Positions 53,092 to 63,654 of a stretch of DNA of 64,000 bases are shown in pieces. Under the pieces are notes generated by a model that saw only the letters and a program-made list of their open reading frames with translations, did no database searches and was not told where the DNA came from. The DNA comes from Prevotella lacticifex. Lineage in GTDB: Bacteria; Bacteroidota; Bacteroidia; Bacteroidales; Bacteroidaceae. A program made the position numbers and the translations under genes. Numbering within the stretch: the first letter of the stretch is position 1; each line of letters opens with the position of its first letter. The stretch covers positions 744,001 through 808,000 of the forward strand of contig NZ_BPTV01000001.1 in NCBI RefSeq assembly GCF_019973375.1, written 5' to 3'.

Positions 53092-54205
53092 ACAGGATTT
53101 GGACATAGAAAATATCGACGAGACGATGCTCGACGGCACTGCCGACGCAGGCACTATCGCTGCCGACGACGATACCATCGACGACGAGGAGCAGCAGCTC
53201 TACGAGCACTTCCGGCTCGTCGTCGACAAGGGTCAGGAGCCGGAGCGCATCGACAAGTATCTCTTCGTGCGCATGCAGCACTCCAGCCGCAACCGCATCC
53301 AGAAGGCTGCCGATGCCGGATTCATACATGTCAACGACCGGCCGGTGAAGAGCAGCTATAAGGTGCGGCCCAATGATGTCATCACTCTCATGCTCGACCG
53401 TCCGCGCCACGATAACTCTATCACCGCTGAGGACATACCCCTCGACATCGTCTATGAGGACGACAGTCTGATGGTCGTCAACAAACCGGCGGGACTCGTA
53501 GTTCATCCCGGTGCGGGAAACTTCCACGGTACGCTCATCAACGCCGTGGCGTGGCACCTGCGGAACATGAAATCGTTCGACCCTAACGACCCGGAGGTGG
53601 GACTCGTCCACCGCATTGACAAGGACACCAGTGGTCTGCTTGTCGTGGCAAAGACACCACGGGCGAAGACCGGACTCGGCCTTCAGTTCTTCAACAAGAC
53701 CACCCACCGCAGTTATAACGCCCTCGTGTGGGGAAATTTCACTGAGGATGAGGGCCGCATCGAGGGCAATATAGCCCGCGATCCCCACGACAGGCTGCGC
53801 ATGAAGGTGTTCGCTCCCAACTCGGGAATCGGTAAGACGGCGGTGACTCACTACAAGGTGCTCGAGCGCTTCGGATATGTCACCCTCGTGGAATGCATCC
53901 TCGAGACAGGACGGACACATCAGATACGTGCCCACATGAAGCACATAGGCCATCCGCTCTTCGGCGACGAGCGCTACGGGGGTACCGAGATTCTGCGCGG
54001 ACAGCGTAGCAGCAGTTATAAGGCTTTCGTACAGAACTGCTTCAATATCTGCCCGCGGCAGGCCCTCCACGCTAAAACCCTCGGCTTCGTCCATCCCGTG
54101 ACGGGCAAGCAGATGGACTTCACGAGCGACCTCCCCGACGATATGAGCATGCTCATCGACAAGTGGCGAAACTTCGTCAACGGCTCGGCGGCAAAGCTCG
54201 TATGA
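53084..54205 (+). CDS. rluD: RluA/RluD-family 23S rRNA pseudouridine synthase
   Basis: About 373 aa if the GTG at 53084 is used. It has GGAG six bases upstream and overlaps the PASTA stop; the ATG at 53021 lies deep inside the previous gene. An acidic leader (about 1-40) is followed by an S4 RNA-binding domain (RIDKYLFVRMQHSSRNRIQKAADAGFIHVN). The catalytic domain has IVYEDDSLMVVNKPAGLVVHPG and GLVHRIDKDTSGLLVVAK with the catalytic Asp at about 179, and the late motif ETGRTHQIRAHMKHIGHPLFGDERYGG. RluD is the best match by domain order; other RluA members are possible. Confidence 0.85.
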   Translation: MNRQDLDIENIDETMLDGTADAGTIAADDDTIDDEEQQLYEHFRLVVDKGQEPERIDKYLFVRMQHSSRNRIQKAADAGFIHVNDRPVKSSYKVRPNDVITLMLDRPRHDNSITAEDIPLDIVYEDDSLMVVNKPAGLVVHPGAGNFHGTLINAVAWHLRNMKSFDPNDPEVGLVHRIDKDTSGLLVVAKTPRAKTGLGLQFFNKTTHRSYNALVWGNFTEDEGRIEGNIARDPHDRLRMKVFAPNSGIGKTAVTHYKVLERFGYVTLVECILETGRTHQIRAHMKHIGHPLFGDERYGGTEILRGQRSSSYKAFVQNCFNICPRQALHAKTLGFVHPVTGKQMDFTSDLPDDMSMLIDKWRNFVNGSAAKLV

Positions 54206-54261
54206 CGGATTAAAGAATAGAAAACATAAGAACAGCTAATTATAAACAGTAGTTTTGAATT

Positions 54262-55260
54262 ATGAAAAATTTAAAGAGAACAATTGCCATCGTCTGTGGC
54301 GGCGACTCTTCCGAACACGATGTGTCGCTGCGCTCAGCTCAGGGACTTTACTCCTTCTTCGATAAGGAGAAGTACGACATCTACATCGTCGACATCAAGG
54401 GACAGGACTGGCACGTCGATTTCCAGGACGGCACGACGGCACCTATCGACCGTAACGACTTCTCCTTCATTAATAAGGAGGGTAAGGTCGTGATGTTCGA
54501 CTATGCATATATCACTATCCACGGACAGCCAGGCGAGAACGGCCCTATTCAGGGATACTTCGACCTCATCCATCTGCCTTACTCAACGAGTGGTGTGCTC
54601 ATCGAAGCAATGACTTTCGACAAGTATGTTCTCAACAACTATCTCCGTGGCTTCGGCATCAATGTCGCCGACAGTATTCTTCTGCGCCGTGGCGAGAAGT
54701 ACGACGAGAAGGAGATTGAGAAGCGCCTTGGTATGCCCGTATTCGTCAAACCAGCCGCCGACGGCAGCAGCTTCGGTGTCAGTAAGGTGAAGAACACCGA
54801 CCAGCTCGCTCCCGCCCTGCGCGTAGCGTTCATGGAGGGCTCCGAGGTTATGATTGAGTCGTATCTTGAGGGAACCGAGATATCGCAGGGAATATACAAG
54901 ACTAAGGATAAGACCGTGGTCCTGCCGGCTACGGAGGTCGTCACGAAAGATGAGTTCTTCGACTACGATGCCAAGTACAACGGCAACGTAACCGAGATTA
55001 CCCCGGCACGTCTCGCACCCGAAACGGCAAAGACAGTGGCTGAGACCACAAGCCGCATTTATGATATCCTCCACGCCAACGGCATCATCCGCATCGACTA
55101 TATCATAACGAAGGATGCTGAAGGTAAGGACAAGGTGAACATGCTCGAGATAAACACCACACCTGGAATGACGGCTACAAGCTTCATTCCGCAGCAGGTG
55201 AAGGCTGCCGGACTCGACATCAAGGATGTCCTCAGCGACGTCGTGGAGAACCAGTTCTAA
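54262..55260 (+). CDS. ddl: D-alanine--D-alanine ligase
   Basis: 332 aa ATP-grasp enzyme. IAIVCGGDSSEHDVSLRSAQG at the N-terminus, the first Ddl signature HGQPGENGPIQGYFDLIHLPYSTSG, VKPAADGSSFGVSKVKN in the ATP lid and LEINTTPGMTATSFIPQQ at the end. It makes the D-Ala-D-Ala dipeptide for peptidoglycan. The position after the PASTA/rluD genes is typical for Bacteroidetes. A Phe or Tyr decides dipeptide versus depsipeptide in this family; nothing suggests D-Lac specificity. Confidence 0.94.
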   Translation: MKNLKRTIAIVCGGDSSEHDVSLRSAQGLYSFFDKEKYDIYIVDIKGQDWHVDFQDGTTAPIDRNDFSFINKEGKVVMFDYAYITIHGQPGENGPIQGYFDLIHLPYSTSGVLIEAMTFDKYVLNNYLRGFGINVADSILLRRGEKYDEKEIEKRLGMPVFVKPAADGSSFGVSKVKNTDQLAPALRVAFMEGSEVMIESYLEGTEISQGIYKTKDKTVVLPATEVVTKDEFFDYDAKYNGNVTEITPARLAPETAKTVAETTSRIYDILHANGIIRIDYIITKDAEGKDKVNMLEINTTPGMTATSFIPQQVKAAGLDIKDVLSDVVENQF

Positions 55261-55280
55261 TTTACATTTATTATATAATA

Positions 55281-56498
55281 ATGTCTATGGTTGCTGATAA
55301 CGAGAAAATCCATGCCGGGACCGCTATCCCGACAGGACACAGTGATGGGAAGGATGAGTTCAGTTCCATCCGCCCCTTTGAGGACAGTGAGATTCCTCAA
55401 GTCGTCGACCGTCTGCTTGCCGACAAGCAGTTCTTGCAGATTCTGCCCGCCGTATTCCCCGGAACGCCCGTCGAGGCTATCCGCCAAAAAGCGCGGGGCT
55501 GTAAGACCCTTCTCGACTTTCAGCTCGCCTTCGTCTACTCGCTCGTCAAGGGCATCATGGCGAAGGCCAGCAAGGGCTTCGATATGGACGCAAAAGCTCT
55601 CGACACTAAGGCCAACTACACCTTTGTCAGCAACCACCGCGACATCGTGCTCGACTCGGCACTCCTCGATGTGCTACTCGTCGATAATAAGTTCACGACA
55701 ACGTGCGAGATTGCCATTGGTGACAATCTCCTCAAGTATCCGTGGATAAAGGATGTCGTCCGATTGAACAAGAGCTTCATCGTCGAGCGCGACCTGCCCA
55801 TGCGCCAACTACTCCTCGCCAGCAAACGGCTTTCAGATTATATGCACTATGCCATCAGTCAGAAGCACGACAACATCTGGATAGCACAGCGAGAGGGTAG
55901 GGCGAAGGACTCCAACGACCGAACTCAGAAGAGCATCCTGCAGATGATGGCCATGGGAGGCGAGGGCTCTGTCGTTGACAGACTGAAAGCTCTGCATATC
56001 GTTCCCCTGGCTATATCGTACGAGTATGACCCCTGCGACTTCCTGAAAGCCAAGGAGATGCAGCAGCGGCGCGACAATCCCGACTTCCACAAGGGACCGA
56101 TGGACGACGTAACAAGCATGCGCACAGGCATCTTCGGCTATAAGGGCTCGGTGCATTATCACTGTGCGCCGTGCATCGATGGCTATCTCGACACACTTGA
56201 TCCGAAAACATCAAAAGGCGTTCTATTCGAGACGGTGGCAAAGCATATAGATTCGGAGATTCACAAGAACTACCGGCTCTATCCCAACAACTTCATAGCT
56301 CTCGACGAACTCCTTGGCGCCGACCATACCGGCAGCTACACCGATGAGGACAAGGCTGCCTTCGACTCTTATCTCGGTGCACAACTCGGGAAGATTGATC
56401 TGCCAAACAAGGATGAGGCTTTCCTCCGCAACCGCATGCTTACGATGTACGCCAATCCGGCAATAAACTGTCTGGCTGCTAACGGCATCACGGCTTAA
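55281..56498 (+). CDS. Glycerolphosphate acyltransferase-like (PlsC/PlsB superfamily) protein
   Basis: 405 aa. The acyltransferase block is FVSNHRDIVLDSALLDVLL (about 114-132), in the place of the NHxxxxD motif but with five residues between His and Asp. It is followed by NKSFIVERDLPMRQLL and the phosphate-binding IWIAQREGRAKDSNDRTQKS. It probably acylates glycerol-3-phosphate or a lysophospholipid at the inner membrane. No transmembrane helix is obvious. It lies 20 bases after ddl. The C-terminal 150 residues are family-specific. Confidence 0.78.
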   Translation: MSMVADNEKIHAGTAIPTGHSDGKDEFSSIRPFEDSEIPQVVDRLLADKQFLQILPAVFPGTPVEAIRQKARGCKTLLDFQLAFVYSLVKGIMAKASKGFDMDAKALDTKANYTFVSNHRDIVLDSALLDVLLVDNKFTTTCEIAIGDNLLKYPWIKDVVRLNKSFIVERDLPMRQLLLASKRLSDYMHYAISQKHDNIWIAQREGRAKDSNDRTQKSILQMMAMGGEGSVVDRLKALHIVPLAISYEYDPCDFLKAKEMQQRRDNPDFHKGPMDDVTSMRTGIFGYKGSVHYHCAPCIDGYLDTLDPKTSKGVLFETVAKHIDSEIHKNYRLYPNNFIALDELLGADHTGSYTDEDKAAFDSYLGAQLGKIDLPNKDEAFLRNRMLTMYANPAINCLAANGITA

Positions 56499-56712
56499 CT
56501 TGCGCGGCGTAGGGCATCATTTCGCTTCTTCGCCACTTGATATTGGCAGAGGATGGGGATAAACCTCATTCCTATTGGTGATAGGTGTTGCACCTCGCCA
56601 CTTATTCAGCGGATGTGGGCAACACCTTTATTATCAATACATTGTCAATGTGGTTCACATCATGCAAAGAGTGTAACAATTATCTCGGAGCCAGCTTGTT
56701 TTCGGAGTCTTT

Positions 56713-57060
56713 CTTGCGATTGCAAGCCTGACGAACGAGGGCTTTTCTTCCCGTATCGGCTTGCCGAAGCTTGCTTCGGAAAATGAAAGATCCGTGCACT
56801 GCCGAAGAACAATGTCTCTGCCGTCAGTGAACATATCTTCAACGGCCCACGAATATATCTTAAATGGCTCACGAAGGTATCTTCAATGGCACACGAAAGT
56901 ATCTTCAGCGGAATAAGGAGATTATATATCGGGTCATAAGTAAGTACGAAGGTAGGGAAAAGGCTTATTCTCTTCTGAAGAAAAACGAATAAAACCCCTT
57001 GCGCTTACAATGGGCTGTGCCCATTGTTCCTTCCCCGTGTCTCAGGCTTGCAATCGCAAG
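56713..57060. repeat. Region bounded by 19-bp perfect inverted repeats
   Basis: CTTGCGATTGCAAGCCTGA at 56713-56731 recurs as its exact complement at 57042-57060. The 310 bases between include the 22-bp tandem repeat. Confidence 0.65.
56832..56911. repeat. 22-bp tandem repeat, 3.6 units
   Basis: Units at 56832-56853, 56854-56875, 56876-56897 and a partial 56898-56911 share TATCTTCAATGGCACACGAA with a few differences each. Confidence 0.8.
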
Positions 57061-57458
57061 TAAATCCGGCAATCCACTGATATTAAGGTGCTTACAGCAC
57101 TCAACCGCAATAGGGGTGGGGTTTATCCCCACCCTCGCAGCTACGGGGTATTTACTTTAAATCTCGTCCGTCGCTGCGGGGTATCTACCTTAATTCTTGC
57201 CTGCAGTTGGTAGGACGGGGATAAACCCCGCCCCTACGGCGGATGCGTGCAATACATTGGTTATCAATGGATTGACAATATAATACCTATGCAGAGACGG
57301 CCTTTGTGACCGTTCGCAATCTTCGGACATGAACGATGGTCGTTTGCAGAGGCGGCTCTCGAGGCCGTCCGCTCGGTCGACAGACCGAATCTCTGTCGCG
57401 TTAGTCTTTTTTGAAGGTTTTCCTTTGTGTCGGCGCCAAGATCCGACGGAGGAGGATC

Positions 57459-57540
57459 TGCCATTTGGGGCTTGAGGGCGGTGAGAGGCCCAGCCTCTCA
57501 CAAGCTCTCAAACCCCAAATGGCAAAGGGCGAAAGCCCTT
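57459..57540. repeat. Nested hairpins
   Basis: The outer stem is 18 bp with one mismatch (57459-57476 with 57507-57524). The inner stem is 9 bp perfect, GTGAGAGGC (57481-57489) with GCCTCTCAC (57493-57501). A short AGGGC/GCCCT hairpin follows (about 57526-57539). Confidence 0.75.
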
Positions 57541-57769
57541 GGCGCTGACAACAGGGTTTTATTGGTTTTGGTCTTAATTTATGATTGTCTAATCAACCGT
57601 TCTTTGTTCAAGGGGTGGAAGAACACTGCCAATGCGTCACCCCAAATCATCATAGATAAACCATAATGTGCTGATAATCAGAATAGAAATTTATGTTTAT
57701 TGAAAAGTGATGAGGTCGGGAATATCAATCGCATAATTATCACATTCTTTTGGATAGCGTTGTCTGTGG

Positions 57770-58987
57770 TCAGCGGGTCGCCTGGATGTCTATCTCCTTG
57801 TCGAAGCCACGCAGGTCGCGGAGGATGAACTTGTGAGTCTTGCCGTCTTGCAACCGGCGAAGGGTGAGGTCGGCCAGACCGCTCACCGGTATGCCGTCGA
57901 CGGAGATGACCACATCGCCCTCGCGGAATCCGTATTTATAGTAGTCGCTTGTATGGCGCAACGATGCCACGATGGTGTGGCCGTTGTCCTCCATATAGCT
58001 TATGTCATCGACATGATTGTTCACTTCCGCACTGTTACCGCCACCATAAGGGCTGAAAATTATCTGCTTTTTTCTCGGGTTGATGACGAATGTTCCGTAG
58101 TTCAGAATCGACGCCCCAATCTTCGAGTCGCCCTGGGTGGTGAAGGAGTGGACATCGCGGAAGGTAAATTTGCCCCAGCTTAGGGTTGGGAATTTCAGAT
58201 AGAAGATGAGGTCGCGCTTCTCGGCACCATAGCTGCCTAAGGCGTTCTGACCGTAGGCTGTCTCCTCGACAAGACTCGGCACGCGCGGGTCTTTCTTCCG
58301 CTCACTGTCGAAGTGGGCCTTGTTGACGACGAAGAGGTCGGTGCTGCCCATGTCGAAGAGCACGGGCTCCTTGTAGTCGAGCCACGTATTGATACTGAGG
58401 TATGGGGTCCACCGCTTGAGCTTGTACTTCATGGCGTAGCCCGTGCCGTTGTCGAAGAAGTTCTTTCGGTCGGTGATGACGAGTTGCTTGCGTCTGACAT
58501 CGATTTTGGCTTGCAGGCCTTTGTTGAAGATGTCGAAACCGATGATACCGTCGTAGATATAGTGACGCCCGTTGCGGCGGAGCAGACTGGCCTTGTATCC
58601 CCTCACCGATACACCATCCGCTGACCCTAACCGCAGCTCGGGAAATTCGACGACGGGGATAGTGTCGGTCAGTCCGTTGGCATCACGTGAGTTGATGCCG
58701 CCGAGGGGTTGTCCATATCCGGTGTCGGTACCGATGTAGGCCACACCCTGCGATGAGCCCGTGTCGAGATTGAAGAGGTGACGCCTGCCGTTGATGTATA
58801 CGGGAATGTAAATCTGATTGCCTACGAACTCAATCTGAATTGTATCGACAAAATCTCTCCTCCCGAGGGTAATCTCCTTCGTATTGTAGCGGTGTATGTT
58901 GTCGCTCTTCTGGGCTCCGGCGGTGAGGGTCATCGACAGTGCTATTATAATAATAATGTATAGTATTCTGCGTGTCATCATTGTCAT
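57770..58987 (-). CDS. Secreted retropepsin-like aspartyl protease with PDZ domain
   Basis: About 405 aa from the ATG at 58987, which overlaps the helicase stop as ATGA; the frame extends upstream but only inside the helicase gene. The signal peptide (residues about 5-25) ends TAGAQ. Two pepsin-like lobes follow: HLFNLDTGSSQG with Asp75 and PVLFDMGSTDLF with Asp212. The two Asp motifs in one chain make a bilobal enzyme. A PDZ domain (about 330-395: REGDVVISVDGIPVSGL) ends the protein. It is predicted to be periplasmic or surface exposed; the substrate is unknown. It is coupled in translation to an intracellular helicase, which is functionally odd. Confidence 0.83.
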   Translation of the reverse strand: MTMMTRRILYIIIIIALSMTLTAGAQKSDNIHRYNTKEITLGRRDFVDTIQIEFVGNQIYIPVYINGRRHLFNLDTGSSQGVAYIGTDTGYGQPLGGINSRDANGLTDTIPVVEFPELRLGSADGVSVRGYKASLLRRNGRHYIYDGIIGFDIFNKGLQAKIDVRRKQLVITDRKNFFDNGTGYAMKYKLKRWTPYLSINTWLDYKEPVLFDMGSTDLFVVNKAHFDSERKKDPRVPSLVEETAYGQNALGSYGAEKRDLIFYLKFPTLSWGKFTFRDVHSFTTQGDSKIGASILNYGTFVINPRKKQIIFSPYGGGNSAEVNNHVDDISYMEDNGHTIVASLRHTSDYYKYGFREGDVVISVDGIPVSGLADLTLRRLQDGKTHKFILRDLRGFDKEIDIQATR

Positions 58988-61185
58988 GCCTGACTTTTGC
59001 TGCCTTTCATCAGCGTTATCACCAGCCGTATCTCCTCGTAGCTGATTTCCGGCGGACAAAGACTCTTGATGGCTTTCGTGCCGTCGTCGGTGCCCGTCTT
59101 GGCAATGACTTTCTCTATCATCGTACGGTGGGCCGTCGGAAGAAGAGTCTCCATAGGTATCTCGCCACGGAGGGCATAGAACGCGAGATGGCTGAAGATG
59201 GTCTGGGGTTTGAGGTTGCGCTCGGTGGCTATTTCGTTGATGGTCTTGCCCTGCTTGTAGAGGTCGAAGGATGCCCGCTTGGTGTCGGGCTTGGGCTTGT
59301 TATCGCCTTTGACGGTCGCCGTGGCGGTGTTCTGACGGCTGCGGGTGGCACTGCCGCGTGACTTTTTCGACGGTTCGTTCTCGCTCATCGCCGAGAGGAT
59401 GGCTTCTTGCTTCATCTTCAGATAATCCTGGGGCGTGAACCCATTGCGGGCGATGTCGTCGAGCAGGATGCGTTTCGAGAGCCACATGTCGTGTACGTCG
59501 CCGTAAGCGTTGTCGAGGCGTTTCTTGGCAACCTTATTGTTAACCTCCAACAGTCCGGTGCGCCGCAAGAGGTCCTCGAAGATATCGGTGAGCTGTCCGG
59601 CAAAGTAAGCGGCACTGCGTTTTACGCGGTCGAGGAAGTCGGTGGCGTGCACTTGCTCGGCGGTCATGGTGCCGATCATGGTTGTCCACTTCTCGGCAAC
59701 AGGCACGATCTTCGTCTGCATGTCGAGGAGGGCGGAGTGGTGGAGGGCGGCGAGGGCTGTCTTGCCGTAGAAAAATTCCTGCATCACACGGTCGAGGCCC
59801 GACTCGGCGATTGTCAGTGGACGGAAACTGAACAACTCTACAAGCAGGTGACGGTAGTATTCCTCTTTCAGCTGGGGCAGTCGCTCTATGCTCTTCTGGG
59901 CGGCTGCGTCTTGGGCCGCAACGTAGTCGGTCACACGGTCGTCGTTGATAATAGCCGATGCATTGATGGGGGATGCGAGCACCATTCCAGCGAGGGTTTT
60001 GCAGCGGCTCAGTGCTACATATACCTGTCCGGAGGCAAACGACATCTGGGCGTCGATGATGGCGTGGTCGAAGGTGAGGCCCTGGCTCTTGTGGATGGTG
60101 ATAGCCCATGCCAGACGGAGAGGATACTGGACGAAACTGCCAACAACCTCACTCTCAATCTGTTTGCTCTCTTCGTTGAGTTTGTATTTCGTGTTCTCCC
60201 AGGTCTCACGCTCTACCTCTATGGCTTTTTCGTCACCGGGACAAAGAACGAGAATCATCTTCTCGTCGACATAGGTCACGCGGCCGATGCGACCGTTGTA
60301 GTAACGCCCTTTCGGGTCGTTCTTCAAGAACATCACCTGTGCACCTGTTCTCAGCGTCAGCCGGTAGTCGGTGGGGTAGTCATACTCGGGAAAGTCTTTT
60401 TCTATCTGGGCATCGAAGGTGTACATCTTCGTCGTAAGTGCCTGAAGCTCACGTCGGTTATAGTCGTCGGCCTTGCGGTTGTGGGTTGTCAGTCGGATAT
60501 AGCCGTCGTCGGCGTTAGGGCGGAATGTCGGATTGTAGCGGGAGTCAAGCGCGTTGAGGTCGTCGGTGGTGACATGACCGTCGCGTACATCGTTGAGAAT
60601 CTTCAGGAAGTCCTCGTCCTGCTGACGGTATACGTGTTTCAGCTCTATGGTGACGTAGTCGACATTCTTCAGGGCGTGCGACCCGAAAAAGTAAGGCGTA
60701 TCGTAGTATTGTTTCAGAAGGGCCTCCTCGTCTGGACGCGTGACGGGAGTCAACTGGTGGAGGTCACCAATCATTACCAACTGTACGCCGCCGAAAGGCT
60801 TGTCGTGTTCGCGGAATCGGCGGAGGACATTATCGACAGCATCGAGAACATCACTTCTCACCATTGATATCTCATCGATGACAAGCATGTCGATGGTGCG
60901 CATTATCTTCCTCTTCTCCTTACTATAGCTGAAACGGTTGTCGAAGGTGGTATTGGGAAGATAAGGCGACAGGGGCAGCTGGAAAAACGAGTGGATGGTA
61001 ACACCCCCGGCATTGATGGCGGCCACACCCGTTGGCGCCACAACTACCATGCGCTTGTGGCTGTGTGCCTTCAGTGCCCGCAGAAATGTGGTCTTACCCG
61101 TTCCCGCCTTTCCGGTGAGAAAGATGCTCTTTCCGGTGTGCTCTACAAAATCCCATGCCTGCCGCGTTCCTGAGTCAATGTCCAT
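58984..61185 (-). CDS. PIF1-like superfamily-1 DNA helicase with C-terminal HTH domain
   Basis: 733 aa from the ATG at 61185 (MDIDSGTRQAWDFVEHTG); the frame from 61254 would start in the promoter. Walker A: FLTGKAGTGKTTFLRAL. Motif Ia: VVVAPTGVAAINAGG with the PIF1-like TIHSFFQL. Walker B: MLVIDEISMVRSDVLD. Motif III: LVMIGDLHQLTPV. Motif V/VI: AITIHKSQGLTFDHA and GQVYVALSRCK. The C-terminal about 110 residues carry a Lys/Ser-rich linker and an HTH_40-like domain (LYKQGKTINEIATERNLKP). It probably unwinds DNA, perhaps including G-quadruplexes as PIF1 does. Confidence 0.9.
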   Translation of the reverse strand: MDIDSGTRQAWDFVEHTGKSIFLTGKAGTGKTTFLRALKAHSHKRMVVVAPTGVAAINAGGVTIHSFFQLPLSPYLPNTTFDNRFSYSKEKRKIMRTIDMLVIDEISMVRSDVLDAVDNVLRRFREHDKPFGGVQLVMIGDLHQLTPVTRPDEEALLKQYYDTPYFFGSHALKNVDYVTIELKHVYRQQDEDFLKILNDVRDGHVTTDDLNALDSRYNPTFRPNADDGYIRLTTHNRKADDYNRRELQALTTKMYTFDAQIEKDFPEYDYPTDYRLTLRTGAQVMFLKNDPKGRYYNGRIGRVTYVDEKMILVLCPGDEKAIEVERETWENTKYKLNEESKQIESEVVGSFVQYPLRLAWAITIHKSQGLTFDHAIIDAQMSFASGQVYVALSRCKTLAGMVLASPINASAIINDDRVTDYVAAQDAAAQKSIERLPQLKEEYYRHLLVELFSFRPLTIAESGLDRVMQEFFYGKTALAALHHSALLDMQTKIVPVAEKWTTMIGTMTAEQVHATDFLDRVKRSAAYFAGQLTDIFEDLLRRTGLLEVNNKVAKKRLDNAYGDVHDMWLSKRILLDDIARNGFTPQDYLKMKQEAILSAMSENEPSKKSRGSATRSRQNTATATVKGDNKPKPDTKRASFDLYKQGKTINEIATERNLKPQTIFSHLAFYALRGEIPMETLLPTAHRTMIEKVIAKTGTDDGTKAIKSLCPPEISYEEIRLVITLMKGSKSQA

Positions 61186-61223
61186 AATGCTATATATAAT
61201 GTATTTAGTTGGTATATCACGTG

Positions 61224-61255
61224 CAAAGGTACTGAAATTCATACTTACTGCCAAA
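61224..61255 (-). promoter_or_regulatory. Promoter for the helicase/protease pair
   Basis: Minus strand: TTTG (61255-61252), 20 bases, TACCTTTG (61231-61224). Full consensus, 38 bases before the ATG. Confidence 0.75.
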
Positions 61256-61347
61256 TAATCTTCGGCGATTCTTCAATTCAATCGTATCGGCATCGTACTT
61301 GATATATATCAACTATTACAGAAATATGAAAAATAATTCTCAAAACA

Positions 61348-61379
61348 TTTGCGGGAATGAAAATAAACCCCTACCTTTG
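61348..61379 (+). promoter_or_regulatory. rRNA operon promoter
   Basis: TTTG (61348-61351), 20 bases, TACCTTTG (61372-61379). Full consensus, about 330 bases before mature 16S. The leader between has no gene; it contains a boxA-like site and two copies of TCCTATACATTATT (about 61549 and 61583). Confidence 0.8.
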
Positions 61380-61480
61380 CACTCGCTTTTCGGGAAACAA
61401 TCAATAACACTTAGTTTTTGAGACGCAACGGAAGCCGGGCAGCCAACTCGGAAGAGGACGGGCCGCCAAAAAAAGAAAGA

Positions 61481-61492
61481 GTTCTTTGAAAG
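61481..61492 (+). promoter_or_regulatory. boxA-like antitermination site in the rRNA leader
   Basis: GTTCTTTGAAAG resembles the boxA core (CTTTAA-type). A related ATCTTTGACA occurs again in the spacer at 63813-63824, as expected for an NusB/NusE-bound site repeated before 16S and 23S. Confidence 0.5.
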
Positions 61493-61709
61493 GATTACAT
61501 AAGAGACAGAGAGTAGTACAAGAAAAGAAACGAGCCGTTCAATTTCTGTCCTATACATTATTTATATGGTGCACGGGCTGAGTCCTATACATTATTATAT
61601 ATAGTGAGCGGGATGAGTTGAAAAAGATAACAGGTTATCGGATCTCAATAAAACGAACGTTCCTGACTCGGACAGACTAATGTAGGCCTTCGGGTCTATA
61701 AAGATATTA

Positions 61710-63241
<1,532 letters not shown>

Positions 63242-63419
63242 CTGGAGAGGAGCGTTATGTTTGGTCCGACAGACGTTATCTTATAAGTTAAGGCAACCGG
63301 TCTTGCTTCTTGTACCTCTCACCCTCTGTCTTTTTTATGATATTAGCGAGAAAGAGGAAGCCGGGCTTTTTGTTGATGCCCAGGTCTTGGACAGAGCCAT
63401 CCCGGAGTCGTAGAACAAC

Positions 63420-63493
63420 AGTCCTATAGCTCAGTTGGTTAGAGCGCCACACTGATAATGTGGAGGTCGGCAGTTCAAGTCTGCCTGGGACTA
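63420..63493 (+). tRNA. tRNA-Ile (GAT)
   Basis: Acceptor AGTCCTA pairs with TGGGACT. D-arm AGCTCAGTTGGTTAGAGC; anticodon stem CCACA/TGTGG with loop CTGATAA (anticodon GAT); T-arm GGCAG TTCAAGT CTGCC. No encoded CCA (ACA follows). Usual position in the 16S-23S spacer. Confidence 0.96.
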
Positions 63494-63580
63494 CATCCGA
63501 ATTTCTCCTTTGAGATACCAAGGCCGTATACATATTTTTATATGTCGGAAGATGACAGTTATGATACGGACCTAGGTTAC

Positions 63581-63654
63581 GGGGGATTAGCTCAGCTGGC
63601 TAGAGCACCTGCTTTGCAAGCAGGGGGTCAACGGTTCGAATCCGTTATTCTCCA
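63581..63654 (+). tRNA. tRNA-Ala (TGC)
   Basis: Acceptor GGGGGAT pairs with ATTCTCC including G-T pairs. D-arm GCTCAGCTGGCTAGAGC; anticodon stem CCTGC/GCAGG with loop TTTGCAA (TGC); T-arm ACGG TTCGAAT CCGT. No encoded CCA. It lies 87 bases after tRNA-Ile. Its last 8 bases are repeated in the 57-bp duplication directly downstream. Confidence 0.96.

Larger units (their letters stand above)
56499..57769. other. 1.27-kb gene-free region rich in inverted and tandem repeats
   Basis: No frame with a convincing protein on either strand. It holds a 22-bp tandem repeat (56832-56911), a 19-bp inverted repeat (56713-56731 and 57042-57060), G/C palindromes of the GGGGTTTATCCCC type (about 57110-57135 and 57215-57235) with related blocks at 56553-56650, and nested hairpins at 57459-57540. 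It lies between converging genes (acyltransferase and protease), where repeat elements accumulate. Confidence 0.6.

Noticed and set aside
57190..57501. 103-codon minus-strand frame in the repeat region
   Set aside because: It is translated repeat sequence with the palindromes inside and no protein features.
56499..57769. CRISPR array in the repeat-rich gap
   Set aside because: The 22-bp units are directly adjacent without spacers, and no cas genes are nearby.
59407..60867. 486-codon plus-strand frame opposite the helicase
   Set aside because: Antisense shadow of the PIF1-like helicase gene caused by codon bias; the minus strand shows all helicase motifs.
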